A stretch of 64,000 nt of DNA. It comes from LMUY01 sp965276785. GTDB taxonomy: Bacteria > Pseudomonadota > Alphaproteobacteria > Acetobacterales > Acetobacteraceae. Location of the stretch: NCBI GenBank assembly GCA_965276785.1, contig OZ255629.1, positions 744,001-808,000 on the forward strand. Reading direction: 5' to 3'. Shown one piece after another: positions 16,035 to 24,809 of the stretch. The position numbers and the translations under genes were made by a program. Below the pieces are notes generated by a model. The model worked only from the letters and a program-made list of their open reading frames with translations, was not told where the DNA came from and did not search any database. The first letter of the stretch is position 1. Every line of letters starts with the position of its first letter.

Positions 16035-17654
16035 ATGCGGCAAGCCGTTGACGTGCTCGTGGTCGGCGCCGGTCCCGTCGGACTGGCGCTCGCCATCGAA
16101 CTCGGCTTGCGCGGGATTTCCTGCCAGGTCGTGGAGAAGAATGACCGCGTCGGCTACAGCCCGCGGGCCAAAATGACCAACGTTCGCACGCGCGAACACC
16201 TGCGGCGCTGGGGTATCGCCGAGGAGTTGCGGCGCGCCTCGCCGATCCGGCGCGACTACCCGGCGAACGTCGTGTTTGCGACCCGGATGAACGGCCACTT
16301 GCTGGCTCGCTTCGAGCGGGCGTTCAGTTGCTCGATCGAGCGCAGCGATCTTTATGCCGAAGGTGCGCAATGGGTGCCGCAATACACGCTGGAGGAGGTG
16401 CTCCGGGCGCGCGCGGTGTCGTTCCCTCCAGTGGACGTGAGCTTCAACACGACCTTGGAGGCCTGCACGGACGAGGGTGACGGCGTGAGCGCGACCGTGC
16501 TCGATGCGAGCACGGGCCAACGCCGCCGGGTCCGCTGCCGTTACCTGGTCGGTGCGGACGGGGCGCGGAGCACGGTGCGCAAGGCCATCGACGTGCAATT
16601 GGTCGGCGATGGCGGCTACTCGTCCAACCTCAACTTCGTATTCCGTTCGGACGCGCTCGCTGGCATGCATGGCTTTGGCCCGGCGATCATGTATTGGATG
16701 GTCAACGCCGACGTCCCAGCCCTGCTGGGTCCGATGGCTGACGACGGCCTGTGGTACTTCATCGCCACCAAGGTCGACGCCGCCGCCGACCCGGCCGCGG
16801 TGGACGCGCCCGCCCTGATCCGGCGCTCGACCGGGCTCGACCTCGAAGTCGAGATCGTCCAGGCCGATCCTTGGGTCGCGCGGCGCCTGGTGGCGGAGCG
16901 CTATCGCCGCGGCAACATCTTGCTTGCGGGGGATGCCTGCCACGTCCACCCGCCATTCGGCGGCTTCGGCATGAACATGGGCGTTGGTGACGCCGTGGAC
17001 CTTGGTTGGAAGCTCGGCGCCATGCTGGAGGGCTGGGGCGGTCCGCACCTGCTCGACAGCTACGAGGAGGAGCGGCGGCCCGTGCATGAATGGGCGATCA
17101 GCGAAGCGGTTGCGAATTACGCCAACGTCGCCAACCAGCTCACCCGCCCAGGGCTGGAAGACGAGGGCTTTCTCGGCGATGCCACCAGGCTGGAGGTCAG
17201 CGAGAGCATCCTGACCCAGAAGGCGCGCGAGATACGCTCCCTCGGCGTGGTCAAGGGATATAGCTACAGCCACTCCTCGCTCGTGCTGCAAGACGGGTCG
17301 ATCGCGCCGCAGCAGGCTAGCATGGCCTATGAGCCGTCCGCCCATCCGGGCTGCGTGGCGCCGCATCTCTGGCTGGCCGATGGATCGTCGCTGTACGACC
17401 ATTTTCATCCCGGCTTCAATTTGCTGGTAATGGAGGACGGGCACGCCAGTACCGTCGCAGCCTTCGAGCAAGCGGCCGCCGCGGCTGGCGTGCCGCTGAA
17501 GGTGATCGAGCCGAACGACGCTCGCCTGCGCTTGCGCTACCAGGCCCCGGTCGCGCTGATCCGGCCCGACCAGCACGTGGCCTGGCGCTGGTTTGAAGCG
17601 GCGGTTGACCCCGCCGCCCTGCTGGACATCGTGCGCGGGGGCCGCCCGTCATAG
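16035..17654 (+). CDS. FAD-dependent aromatic hydroxylase (class A flavoprotein monooxygenase)
   Basis: 539-aa single-component NAD(P)H-dependent flavin monooxygenase predicted to ortho-hydroxylate a phenolic compound. The N-terminal Rossmann motif is LVVGAGPVGLALAIELG, the DG motif is LVGADGARSTVRKA and the GD motif is LLAGDACHVHPPFGG, followed by NMGVGDAVDLGWKL. The C-terminal 120 residues resemble the thioredoxin-like tail of PheA/MhpA-type hydroxylases. It closes a three-gene cluster with an extradiol-type dioxygenase and an NTF2-fold protein. MhpA-, TfdB- and rifampicin-hydroxylase-like activities are all compatible, and the context favours catabolism. Confidence 0.88.
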   Translation: MRQAVDVLVVGAGPVGLALAIELGLRGISCQVVEKNDRVGYSPRAKMTNVRTREHLRRWGIAEELRRASPIRRDYPANVVFATRMNGHLLARFERAFSCSIERSDLYAEGAQWVPQYTLEEVLRARAVSFPPVDVSFNTTLEACTDEGDGVSATVLDASTGQRRRVRCRYLVGADGARSTVRKAIDVQLVGDGGYSSNLNFVFRSDALAGMHGFGPAIMYWMVNADVPALLGPMADDGLWYFIATKVDAAADPAAVDAPALIRRSTGLDLEVEIVQADPWVARRLVAERYRRGNILLAGDACHVHPPFGGFGMNMGVGDAVDLGWKLGAMLEGWGGPHLLDSYEEERRPVHEWAISEAVANYANVANQLTRPGLEDEGFLGDATRLEVSESILTQKAREIRSLGVVKGYSYSHSSLVLQDGSIAPQQASMAYEPSAHPGCVAPHLWLADGSSLYDHFHPGFNLLVMEDGHASTVAAFEQAAAAAGVPLKVIEPNDARLRLRYQAPVALIRPDQHVAWRWFEAAVDPAALLDIVRGGRPS

Positions 17655-17708
17655 AACGAGGCCCGCGACACAGGGCTGTCGGATTGGGTGGCAAGCCTCG
17701 GAAAATTC

Positions 17709-17887
17709 GTCATGCCCGGACTTGATGCGGGCGGAGCAGCCAAAAGGTTCCGCGGGCAAAGCCCGTGGAATGGCTGCGGAGGGACCCAGGCGGTCCGGCT
17801 GGTGATGTCGGACGCGCTTTCGTGCCATTACAATGGGCCGGCGGCGTTGGACGCCGTGGATGGGCGGATGAAGTCCGGCCATGACGG
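17709..17887. repeat. Split alphaproteobacterial palindromic repeat with an internal hairpin
   Basis: GTCATGCCCGGACTTGATGC at 17709 and AAGTCCGGCCATGAC near 17871-17885 are the two ends of a repeat family very common in alphaproteobacterial intergenic DNA. The arms lie about 140 bases apart. The interior holds a strong hairpin (17748-17770: 10-bp stem, loop AAA) nested in GCAGCCA/TGGCTGC (17736-17742 and 17771-17777). It fills the space between the hydroxylase and the epoxide hydrolase gene; no CDS is supported there. Confidence 0.7.
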
Positions 17888-17935
17888 TGCAGATGCGATA
17901 GCCCTGGACCCCATCGAGCTGGCGTGGAGAGCCCC

Positions 17936-18868
17936 GTGAAGCACCACCACCTCGCCGCCAATGGCATCACCCTTCATGCTGTCGAGCTAGGCGACGGACC
18001 GGTCGTGCTGTTCGTCCACGGCTTTCCCGACACCTGGCGTGGTTGGCGTCGGCAGATGATAGCAGTGGCGGCAATGGGCTATCGCGCACTGACGCTCGAC
18101 ATGCGCGGCTACGGCGGGAGCTCCTCGCCCGCCGATGCTGCGCTCTACACCTCGTTCTACACGGTGGGTGATCTGGTCGGGTTGCTCGACGCGCTCCAGG
18201 TCGAGACCGCCACGGTCGTGGGCCATGACTTCGGCGCCAGCGTCGCCTGGAACGCCGCGATGATGCGGCCCGACCGCTTTACCGCGGTGTTCGGGATGAG
18301 CGTTCCGTTTTCGCCGCCAGGAGCCAAAAGCTTCCTGCAACAGCTTCGCGAGGCCGGCAAGGACGACTTCTACATGTTCCGGCAGATGCGCCCGGATGCC
18401 GAGAGCGAGTGGGCGGATGCCGCCACCACAATCCCGGGCATGCTCTACTGGACCTCGGGATCGGCTCCCGGCGACCAGCGTTGGGACCCGTTCGACCCGG
18501 CGCGCGGCCTGACCCGCCCTTCTCCCGCCGGCATTCCAGCCTGGGCCGACGCCGACGACGTCGCGGCGGCCATCGCCGATTTTCGCCGGACGGGCTTTCA
18601 TGGACCGCTTAATTACTATCGGGCGATCCAGCCATTCTCCGACATGGCTGGCGCATTCGTTGGCGCCACGATCCGGCAGCCATCGTTCTTCCTCATGGGC
18701 AAGGCCGACGGTATTGCAAAGCTGCGACCCGTCACGGAGGATGGCATCCGTACTGCGTTGCCCGGCCTTCGCGGTTTCGTTGCATTGGACGGAATCGGGC
18801 ACTGGCCGCAGCTCGAAGCGACGAGCGCGGTGAACGACGCTCTCTTGGGTTTCCTGAAGGCAGCCTGA
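17936..18868 (+). CDS. Alpha/beta hydrolase, epoxide hydrolase-like
   Basis: 310-aa alpha/beta-hydrolase. The oxyanion motif is HGFPDTW (residues 28-34). The nucleophile elbow is VVGHDFGAS, with Asp98 rather than Ser, which points to epoxide hydrolase or haloalkane dehalogenase chemistry. A lid tyrosine candidate lies in LNYYRAIQ, and the catalytic His is in DGIGHWPQLE near the C-terminus. HGFP plus a lid Tyr favours epoxide hydrolase, converting an epoxide to a diol. GTG 17936 has GGAGA five bases upstream and gives a normal N-terminus; GTG 17924 is an alternative. The substrate is unknown. Confidence 0.85.
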   Translation: MKHHHLAANGITLHAVELGDGPVVLFVHGFPDTWRGWRRQMIAVAAMGYRALTLDMRGYGGSSSPADAALYTSFYTVGDLVGLLDALQVETATVVGHDFGASVAWNAAMMRPDRFTAVFGMSVPFSPPGAKSFLQQLREAGKDDFYMFRQMRPDAESEWADAATTIPGMLYWTSGSAPGDQRWDPFDPARGLTRPSPAGIPAWADADDVAAAIADFRRTGFHGPLNYYRAIQPFSDMAGAFVGATIRQPSFFLMGKADGIAKLRPVTEDGIRTALPGLRGFVALDGIGHWPQLEATSAVNDALLGFLKAA

Positions 18869-18938
18869 GCGGCCACAAGCACAGTCATCTGGCCTGGTTG
18901 CTTGGCGCTCGGCCGGTTTAGCGGCAGTCTCTTGTTCC

Positions 18939-19532
18939 ATGATCCGAGTCTATCTGGCTGGCCCCGACGTGTTCCTGCCACAGCCTGAACGGCGCGCGGC
19001 GGCGATGAAGCAGGTTTGCGCACAGCACGGGCTTTGTGGCATCTCCCCGCTCGATCCACTCCCCGGTGAGCCCGGCGCGGACGCCGCCAGCATCGCCCGG
19101 CGCAACGAAGCCCATATCCGCGGCTGCGACGCCATCCTGGCCAACCTGTCGCCGTTCCGCGGACCTGGGGCGGATGCGGGCACGATCTATGAGGTGGGTT
19201 TTGGCCGGGCGCTTGGCTTGCCAGTGTTCGGCTATGCCACGGTCGCGATGGGTTACGCGGACCGGGTGCGTGCCTTGCCTGGCAGTGGGGCGAAGCATGA
19301 TGCCGGTGGCCTGGCGATCGAGGATTTCGGCCTATTCGAGAACCTGATGATAAGCTGCGGCATCGCCGAGAGCGGCGGCGTCTTGCTGGCCGAAGACGCG
19401 CCGGGGGGCTGGCAAGACTTGAGCGTGTTCGAGCGCTGCGTCAGCCGGGCCGCTGCATTGCTGCGCCGGCGTGACCCATCTCATTCACGCACAGCACCCG
19501 CCATCCCGCTGGAACCCGCTCCAGCCGGGTGA
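18939..19532 (+). CDS. Nucleoside 2-deoxyribosyltransferase
   Basis: 197-aa protein of the deoxyribosyltransferase family, which swaps the base of 2'-deoxynucleosides in purine/pyrimidine salvage or acts as a hydrolase. The N-terminus RVYLAGPDVFLPQ is the substrate-binding AGP motif, and GADAGTIYEVGFGRALGLPV contains the conserved D-x-GTxxEVG with the nucleophilic Glu. The C-terminal 25 residues are rich in R, P and A and overlap the convergent histidine phosphatase gene by 92 bases. Confidence 0.85.
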   Translation: MIRVYLAGPDVFLPQPERRAAAMKQVCAQHGLCGISPLDPLPGEPGADAASIARRNEAHIRGCDAILANLSPFRGPGADAGTIYEVGFGRALGLPVFGYATVAMGYADRVRALPGSGAKHDAGGLAIEDFGLFENLMISCGIAESGGVLLAEDAPGGWQDLSVFERCVSRAAALLRRRDPSHSRTAPAIPLEPAPAG

Positions 19533-20085
19533 GCGACAGGTTCTGCACCGACAGGTGCAGCGCGTTGTCCGCCGCGATGCCGATGGCATGCGCCACCGCT
19601 GCCCGGATGGCGCCGCCATGGCTCACCACCACCACGTCCCGCCCGGCTTGGGCTTCGACCAGCCGGTCCATCGCCTCGCCGACCCGGGAGATGACGTTCA
19701 CCATGCTCTCGCCGCCCGGTGGGAGCTCACGGCCGCCCAGGGGCCAGAACGGATGCGCCGGCAGTTGCAGCTGCGCGGGCAGGTCGGCATGGACCAGGCC
19801 CTGCCACTCGCCCAAATTCTGTTCCATCAGCCCCGCCTCGACGGCGAGCGGCTGCGCCGGATAGCCGGCGCGGAACAAGCCTTCCGCGGTCAGCCGGGTG
19901 CGGGACAGCGGAGTGACCACCCAATGCGCCGGCCGCGGCAACTGGGCGGCCAAAGCGCGGTAGGTCGGCGCGTCCGCCACCAGCGCGTCCGGGCAGAGCG
20001 GCACGTCCATCGTGCCGTAGAGCATAGCGCGGGCATTCTCCTCCACCAGCGCGTGGCGGATCAGCCAAAACCGCGTTTCGGTCAT
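19441..20085 (-). CDS. Histidine phosphatase family protein (RHA variant)
   Basis: 214-aa member of the phosphoglycerate mutase-like superfamily. The N-terminal motif is LIRHALVEEN, so RHA replaces the usual RHG; the His nucleophile is kept. The second Arg is in PLSRTRLTAE, the acid in MEQNLGEWQGL and the second His in VVVSHGGAIRAA, so the catalytic set is complete. Likely a small-molecule phosphatase (CobC/alpha-ribazole phosphatase-like); the substrate is not evident. It starts immediately upstream (2-base level) of nothing on its own strand but follows the ABC-2 permease without a gap, so it is probably the third gene of that operon. Confidence 0.82.
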   Translation of the reverse strand: MTETRFWLIRHALVEENARAMLYGTMDVPLCPDALVADAPTYRALAAQLPRPAHWVVTPLSRTRLTAEGLFRAGYPAQPLAVEAGLMEQNLGEWQGLVHADLPAQLQLPAHPFWPLGGRELPPGGESMVNVISRVGEAMDRLVEAQAGRDVVVVSHGGAIRAAVAHAIGIAADNALHLSVQNLSLTRLERVPAGWRVLCVNEMGHAGAAMQRPG

Positions 20086-20895
20086 TCATTCCCCAATGTT
20101 GAGCAGGGCGCCCCCTTGGCGCGCATGGCGGAACTGGCCGGCGAACACCAGGATGGCGGCGGCCATCCACGCGGCATTGAGCGCAAACGCCCAGATCAGG
20201 TGGTCCCACCGGATCACCCCGGTGGCGACCGCGGCGCGCATGCCCTCGAACACGTGCGCGGAGGGCAGTGCCAAGGCGATCGGCCGCACGGCGGCCGGCA
20301 GCACGGAAACGGGATAGAACACGGCGGAGAACGGGGTGAGCCCGAACAGCACCGACCAGGCCAGCGCCTCCGCCCCGGCGCCATGACGCAGGATCAGCGA
20401 CAGCACGCCCAAGGACACCCACCAACCCATGATCATCAAGTTGGCGAAGAACAGCACGATGACCGGGCCGACGGCGAACAGGTTGAAGGCGTAGAGCAGC
20501 CAAGCCAGCAGGATCGCCGGCAGCACGCCCGTCAGCATCCGCACCACCGACATGGCGACCAGCGCGGCCAGCATCTCCCACGGGCGGATCGGGCTGACGA
20601 ACACATGGGCGAGGTTGCGCGACCAGACCTCTTCCAGGAAGGAGATCGCCACGCCCATCTGGCTGCGCAGCGCCACCTCCCACAGTAGCACGCCGCCGAG
20701 TAGCGCCGCCGCCGCTACGGTGCCGCCGTTGGACAAGTTCGTGCGGCTGGCAATGAAGGAGGCGGTGAAGCCCCAGATCAGCATCTGCAGGGTCGGCCAG
20801 TAGGCAAGCTCCAGCAGGCGCGGCCAGGAGCGGCGGTACAGCGCCAGGTGGCGGTACATCAGCCCCCAAATCCGGCGTGCGCTGCCCGTCATCAT
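20086..20895 (-). CDS. ABC-2 type transporter permease
   Basis: 269-aa inner-membrane subunit with six TM segments. LELAYWPTLQMLIWGFTASFI starts TM1, and MGVAISFLEEVWSRNLAHVF and PIRPWEMLAALVAMSVVRM form the characteristic ABC-2 cytoplasmic loop. The C-terminal half has GLTPFSAVFYPVSVLPAAVRPIA, typical of NodJ/drug exporter permeases. Its ATG overlaps the stop of the ATPase gene by four bases (20892-20895), so the two are co-translated. The exported substrate is unknown. Confidence 0.85.
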   Translation of the reverse strand: MMTGSARRIWGLMYRHLALYRRSWPRLLELAYWPTLQMLIWGFTASFIASRTNLSNGGTVAAAALLGGVLLWEVALRSQMGVAISFLEEVWSRNLAHVFVSPIRPWEMLAALVAMSVVRMLTGVLPAILLAWLLYAFNLFAVGPVIVLFFANLMIMGWWVSLGVLSLILRHGAGAEALAWSVLFGLTPFSAVFYPVSVLPAAVRPIALALPSAHVFEGMRAAVATGVIRWDHLIWAFALNAAWMAAAILVFAGQFRHARQGGALLNIGE

Positions 20896-21626
20896 GCCGC
20901 TTGCCGGCGGTTGCGGGCGATGTCGAGGAACACCGCTTCGAGGTCATCGCGCTTGTAGCGGGTGAGCAGGTCGGCGGGACTGCCTCGGTCCACCACCCGG
21001 CCCTGCTTGAGCATCAGCACCGTCGTGCAGAGGCGCTCCACCTCGGCCATGTTGTGGCTCGCGAGCAGGATGCTGCAGCCGCTGCTGGCGCGGTAGCGTT
21101 CCAGCCAGGACCGCACCCAGTCTCCGGTGTCCGGGTCCAGGCTCGCGGTGGGCTCATCCAGCAGCAGCACACCGGGGCGGTTGATGAGCGATTTGGCCAG
21201 GGCGACGCGGGTTTTTTGCCCGGCGGAGAGGGCTCCGGCGGGGCGATGCAGGAAGTCGCCCAGTTCAAGCTGCTCCGTCAGCTCGCCGATCCGGCGCTCG
21301 AGTTGGCGCACGCCATAGAGGTGGCCATAGACGCGCAGGTTCTCCGCAACGCTCAGCCGGCCGGGCAGGGCCACATAGGGCGAGGAAAAGTTCATCCGTG
21401 CCAGGGCGGCGAAGCGATGCCGGGCCATGTCGCAGCCCAGCACCTCGATGTCGCCCGTCGTGGGAATGAGCAAGCCGAGCAGCATGGCGATCGTGGTGGT
21501 CTTGCCGGCGCCGTTGCCGCCGAGCAGGCCCAGCGTTTCTCCCGCGCCAAGACGGAAGGACAAGCCATCCACCGCCGTCACCGCGCCATAGCGCTTGGTC
21601 AGCCCCGTTACCCGAATTGCGTCCAT
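20892..21626 (-). CDS. ABC transporter ATP-binding protein
   Basis: 244-aa ATPase partner of the ABC-2 permease. Walker A is GLLGGNGAGKTTTI, the signature is LSAGQKTRVALAKSL (LSAGQ instead of LSGGQ), Walker B is VLLLDEPTASLD and the H-loop is LLASHNM. It belongs to the NodI/CcmA-like export subfamily. The C-terminal AVFLDIARNRRQAA is usual for this group. A 9-base gap separates it from the EAL-like gene upstream on the same strand, so these five minus-strand genes may be one transcription unit. Confidence 0.88.
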   Translation of the reverse strand: MDAIRVTGLTKRYGAVTAVDGLSFRLGAGETLGLLGGNGAGKTTTIAMLLGLLIPTTGDIEVLGCDMARHRFAALARMNFSSPYVALPGRLSVAENLRVYGHLYGVRQLERRIGELTEQLELGDFLHRPAGALSAGQKTRVALAKSLINRPGVLLLDEPTASLDPDTGDWVRSWLERYRASSGCSILLASHNMAEVERLCTTVLMLKQGRVVDRGSPADLLTRYKRDDLEAVFLDIARNRRQAA

Positions 21627-21635
21627 GCGGGGGGA

Positions 21636-22754
21636 TTAGGCTGCGACAGCGGCTTCGCCAAGGCCCACCCGGTCCGCCGCTGGGCCGCTGAAATGGCGAA
21701 TGCCGGCCTGTTGGCCCCAGGCGAGTGCCGCGAGGCTGTTGCAGCCGGTCAGGACGAGCTGCCCCGATCCGCCCGGCGGACGAAAAGGGCCGGATGGCAA
21801 CTCGTCGCTCCAGGGAAGCTGCAGCGTGTCGAACTCGGGCGTGACCGGGGCCAGGACGGCGAGCAACGCGGGCGTCGCGTCCCGCAGCAGCAGGCGGTAG
21901 CCGCGGGAGCGGGCGAAGGCGCTGGCGAAGCCGAAGGTGCGGGCGTCGGCGATGACGTCGGCAGGCAGCAGGCTCACCGTCACGGTGCCACGCAAGCCGG
22001 GCGGCAGGTTGGCGTCGAAGCGGAGGAATTCCGGCCCGACCAAGGTGGCCACGTTCAGCTCGACCGCGAACGGCCCCGCCTGGTGCAGCTCTCCGGGGGA
22101 GGACAGCAGCGCCAGCATGCGGCGGTCCAGCGTGCGGGTGAGGCGGCGGAACAGCCAGGGCTCCGCGGTCAGGTCATGGCCCGGCACCAGCCCGTCTGCC
22201 AACTCGCGCATCGACAGCGTTCGCTCTTCCCAGGCCAGCGCAGCCTCCCCCTCGTCGAGCTGCCAGACGGAACGGCGGCGGGCGAACCGGGTGACATCGG
22301 CCTGCGCCAGGCTCGCCTCCAGGAGGGTGAGCAAGGCCGGGTCGAGCGGGGGGAAGTCGGCGTTGATCGGCGCGTCCGGTAGCCGGGGGGCACCGTCGAG
22401 CGCCTCCAGCAGCAAGTCCGCCTGATCCGGCAGCTCGTAGAGTACGGCAAAGTCCGGCAGGGGGATGGCGCTGCCTTCGAGCAGGTGGTCCAGCCGGTCG
22501 ACGGCTTGGAGCAGCGCATCCTCCGAGTCGCCACGCCATACCACGGCCCAGCGCGGGCCGGGCAAGTGGAACAGCTCGGCGCGGGCTGCGCGCAGCAGCG
22601 GCTTGAGCGCCGTGTCCGCCAGCCGCAAGTGGTGCGGGCGGCTGAGCGCCGCGGGAAGGCGGTCGATCCGCAGCATCAACACCTGACGCTGCGCGCCGGA
22701 GGACATGCAGCTCCGCACCAGCGTAGTGAGCCGCGCGAGCGCACCGGCCGTCAT
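21636..22754 (-). CDS. Degenerate EAL-like protein, second of a tandem pair
   Basis: 372-aa soluble protein. The C-terminal two thirds follow the outline of a c-di-GMP phosphodiesterase (EAL) domain: PWLFRRLTRTLDRRMLALL, VELNVATLVGPEFLRF (the VN-x-S strand), QLPWSDEL and near the end WGQQAGIRHFSGPAADR (the G-x2-x-x-QG-x region). The catalytic E-x-L and other acidic metal ligands are not seen, so it is probably inactive and regulatory. The first 130 residues are a separate, unrecognised domain (VLMLRIDRLPAALSRPHHLRL). ATG 22754 overlaps the stop of the related upstream gene; the long extension upstream of it is the wrong frame of that gene. The assignment is by pattern only. Confidence 0.6.
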   Translation of the reverse strand: MTAGALARLTTLVRSCMSSGAQRQVLMLRIDRLPAALSRPHHLRLADTALKPLLRAARAELFHLPGPRWAVVWRGDSEDALLQAVDRLDHLLEGSAIPLPDFAVLYELPDQADLLLEALDGAPRLPDAPINADFPPLDPALLTLLEASLAQADVTRFARRRSVWQLDEGEAALAWEERTLSMRELADGLVPGHDLTAEPWLFRRLTRTLDRRMLALLSSPGELHQAGPFAVELNVATLVGPEFLRFDANLPPGLRGTVTVSLLPADVIADARTFGFASAFARSRGYRLLLRDATPALLAVLAPVTPEFDTLQLPWSDELPSGPFRPPGGSGQLVLTGCNSLAALAWGQQAGIRHFSGPAADRVGLGEAAVAA

Positions 22755-24034
22755 GGCAAGTCCAGCAGGACGGTATTGAGGCAGCCTGCCTGACCGGCGG
22801 CGTCCGTGGCCGCAGCCCGGTCGGTGCAATGGCGCAGCGTGCAGGCGGCGGCGTGCTGGCAGCTGCGAAGCCGCTCGGCAGCCAGCATGGTATCGACGTA
22901 GCGGCCTTGAAAGCAGCGGATGCCGGCGGCGATCCCCCAGGTGAGCGCCGACTCGGTGTCGGCCTGACGGAGGATCACTCGTTCGAGACCGATCCGCTCG
23001 ATGGCACTCAAGATGGCCCGGTGATCTTGGGCCGCGAGGGTGGCTATGCGTGGCGACCAGTCGAGTTTCAGCCAATCGAGCTGCAAACTTTCCGGCTGCG
23101 CCAGCAGCAAGGCGGCGTGATCGATCCCGCTGAACACCACATCGCATCCGGAGGCGCGGAGCTGCTCGCGGGCGCGGGCAAAGCCGGGCAGGTCCGCCAC
23201 CACCTCCATGAATTGCAGTTCGATGCCAAGCTTGAGGCCGCCGCGCGCGGCGGCCGGGAGCAGGCGGCTCCACCCGTCCGATGCAAGGCTTGGCAAGGTC
23301 AGGTTCAGGTGCATCGACCCGCTCACAAACAAGCGGTCCCGCGCCAGGGCGGCGAGCATCTGGTCGTCCAGCTCGCGGGCCAAATGGCGGAACAAGTAAG
23401 GGTCCGCCCCGGCGGGCAGCCGCAAGCCGATCCGCGCCTCCAGCGCCGTGAGGGAAAAGCTCAGCTCGTGGTAGAACGCCGTGACCGTTCCGCCTGCAAC
23501 GCGCGCGCCGGCTTGCCGCCGGATCAGCTCGCCGCCGGGCGCCGAAGCGAGCAAGGCGCCGACCGCCGCGATGGCGCCGATCGGCGCTGGCGGCTCCTCC
23601 GCCATGGCGGGCGGCACACTGGTGAGCCGGTCGATCTGCGCCAGCACCGCCGCTTCCTGCCCCGGCACAGTCCAACGGGGCAGCAAATCCCCGCGGCCGT
23701 CGGCTTCGGTGCGGAGCATGGCCGACAGCGTTGCCATGACCTCGCCCGCGACCTCGGGCGCTGCAAGCAGCACCAAGTCCCCATTGGAGGCGGTGAACAC
23801 TTGGCCGGAGTGCGAGCGGACCGCGAGATCGATCACGGCGCGGCAGGCCCGGTAGTGATGTGGCCGCGCGCCCGGCGCATGCATGCGCGACAAGGCCACC
23901 AGCAATACCGTTGCTGGCCGGGCCGCCCGCGCCGCCCGGGTGAGCGCCTGCTGCAATGGGCTCTCCGCCGGGCCGGTGGCGAGGAAAACCCGGTTGCCGG
24001 CAGCATGCTTCCCAGGACTGAGACTCGCGAGCAT
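22751..24034 (-). CDS. Degenerate EAL-like protein with Cys-rich tail, first of a tandem pair
   Basis: 427-aa soluble protein. The N-terminal part (about 1-150, with TVLLVALSRMHAPG and AVIDLAVRSHSGQVF) may be a degenerate GGDEF-like module. From about residue 190 it tracks an EAL domain: HLNLTLPSL for VN-x-S, LGIELQFMEVVAD for LELTE, LQLDWLKLDWSP for D-x-LKID, and WGIAAGIRCFQGRYVD for G-x5-QG-x. The catalytic acidic residues are mostly replaced, so catalysis is unlikely. The tail holds four Cys (CQHAAACTLRHC plus one more), a possible metal site. It overlaps the second gene by four bases and is divergent from a PPP phosphatase gene 41 bases away. Confidence 0.62.
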   Translation of the reverse strand: MLASLSPGKHAAGNRVFLATGPAESPLQQALTRAARAARPATVLLVALSRMHAPGARPHHYRACRAVIDLAVRSHSGQVFTASNGDLVLLAAPEVAGEVMATLSAMLRTEADGRGDLLPRWTVPGQEAAVLAQIDRLTSVPPAMAEEPPAPIGAIAAVGALLASAPGGELIRRQAGARVAGGTVTAFYHELSFSLTALEARIGLRLPAGADPYLFRHLARELDDQMLAALARDRLFVSGSMHLNLTLPSLASDGWSRLLPAAARGGLKLGIELQFMEVVADLPGFARAREQLRASGCDVVFSGIDHAALLLAQPESLQLDWLKLDWSPRIATLAAQDHRAILSAIERIGLERVILRQADTESALTWGIAAGIRCFQGRYVDTMLAAERLRSCQHAAACTLRHCTDRAAATDAAGQAGCLNTVLLDLP

Positions 24035-24075
24035 CTTAACCGTCGTTCCAATCTCCTGCGCTATGTTGGAGGCAA

Positions 24076-24809
24076 ATGGTTAGCCTCACCTTAACGATGC
24101 CCGCTCCCGGCTGGTTAAACCCGGGCCGCCGCGTTTACGCGATCGGCGACGTGCACGGCTGCGATGACCGGCTGGCGGCCTTGCACCGTGCGATCGAGCG
24201 CGATGCCGCCGCAGCCCCGGTGCAGCACGGGGCTGTGGTTCACCTGGGCGACTATATCGACCGCGGGCCAGCCTCGGCCGGGGTGGTGCGGCGGCTGATG
24301 GCGCTGCCGGCGCTGGCGGGGATGCCGGTGGTAAACCTACGCGGCAACCACGAGCAGATGATGCTGGACGGGCTGCGCACCGGCGGCCAAGAAGCGTTGC
24401 TGTGGCTGAGCAACGGCGGCGAGGCGACGCTGCAAAGTTGGGGCGTCTCCCCCGAGGCGCCGGTGGCCGTCTGGCGGACTGCCATTGCCGCCGAGGAAGG
24501 CGCATTCCTGCAAGCGCTGGCGTTCTATCATCAGGTCGATGGCTACGTGTTTGTTCATGCCGGGCTGCGGCCAGGGCGAGCCCTGCGGCAGCAGACGCCG
24601 GAAGACATGCTGTGGATCCGGGGCGGCTTCCTCGACTATGCCGGCACCATTCTCCCGGAGGCGCCCAAGTCGGGCGTCGTGCACGGCCACACCCCCGCCG
24701 CCAAGCCGGACCGCCTGGGTCAGCGGCTCGGCATCGACACCGGGGCGGTGATGGGCGGCAAGCTCACCTGCGCCGTGCTGCAGGAGCGCGGGGTGCGGTT
24801 CCTCACGGC

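Noticed and set aside
15963..17576. 537-aa open frame on the minus strand opposite the flavin hydroxylase
   Set aside because: It is a mirror frame of the high-GC hydroxylase gene; its translation has no domain and a shadow-like composition (Arg, Gly, Gln, His-rich).
20877..22382. 501-aa plus-strand open frame opposite the ABC ATPase and EAL-like genes
   Set aside because: Low-complexity, Gln/Gly/His-rich translation, opposite to genes with clear motifs.
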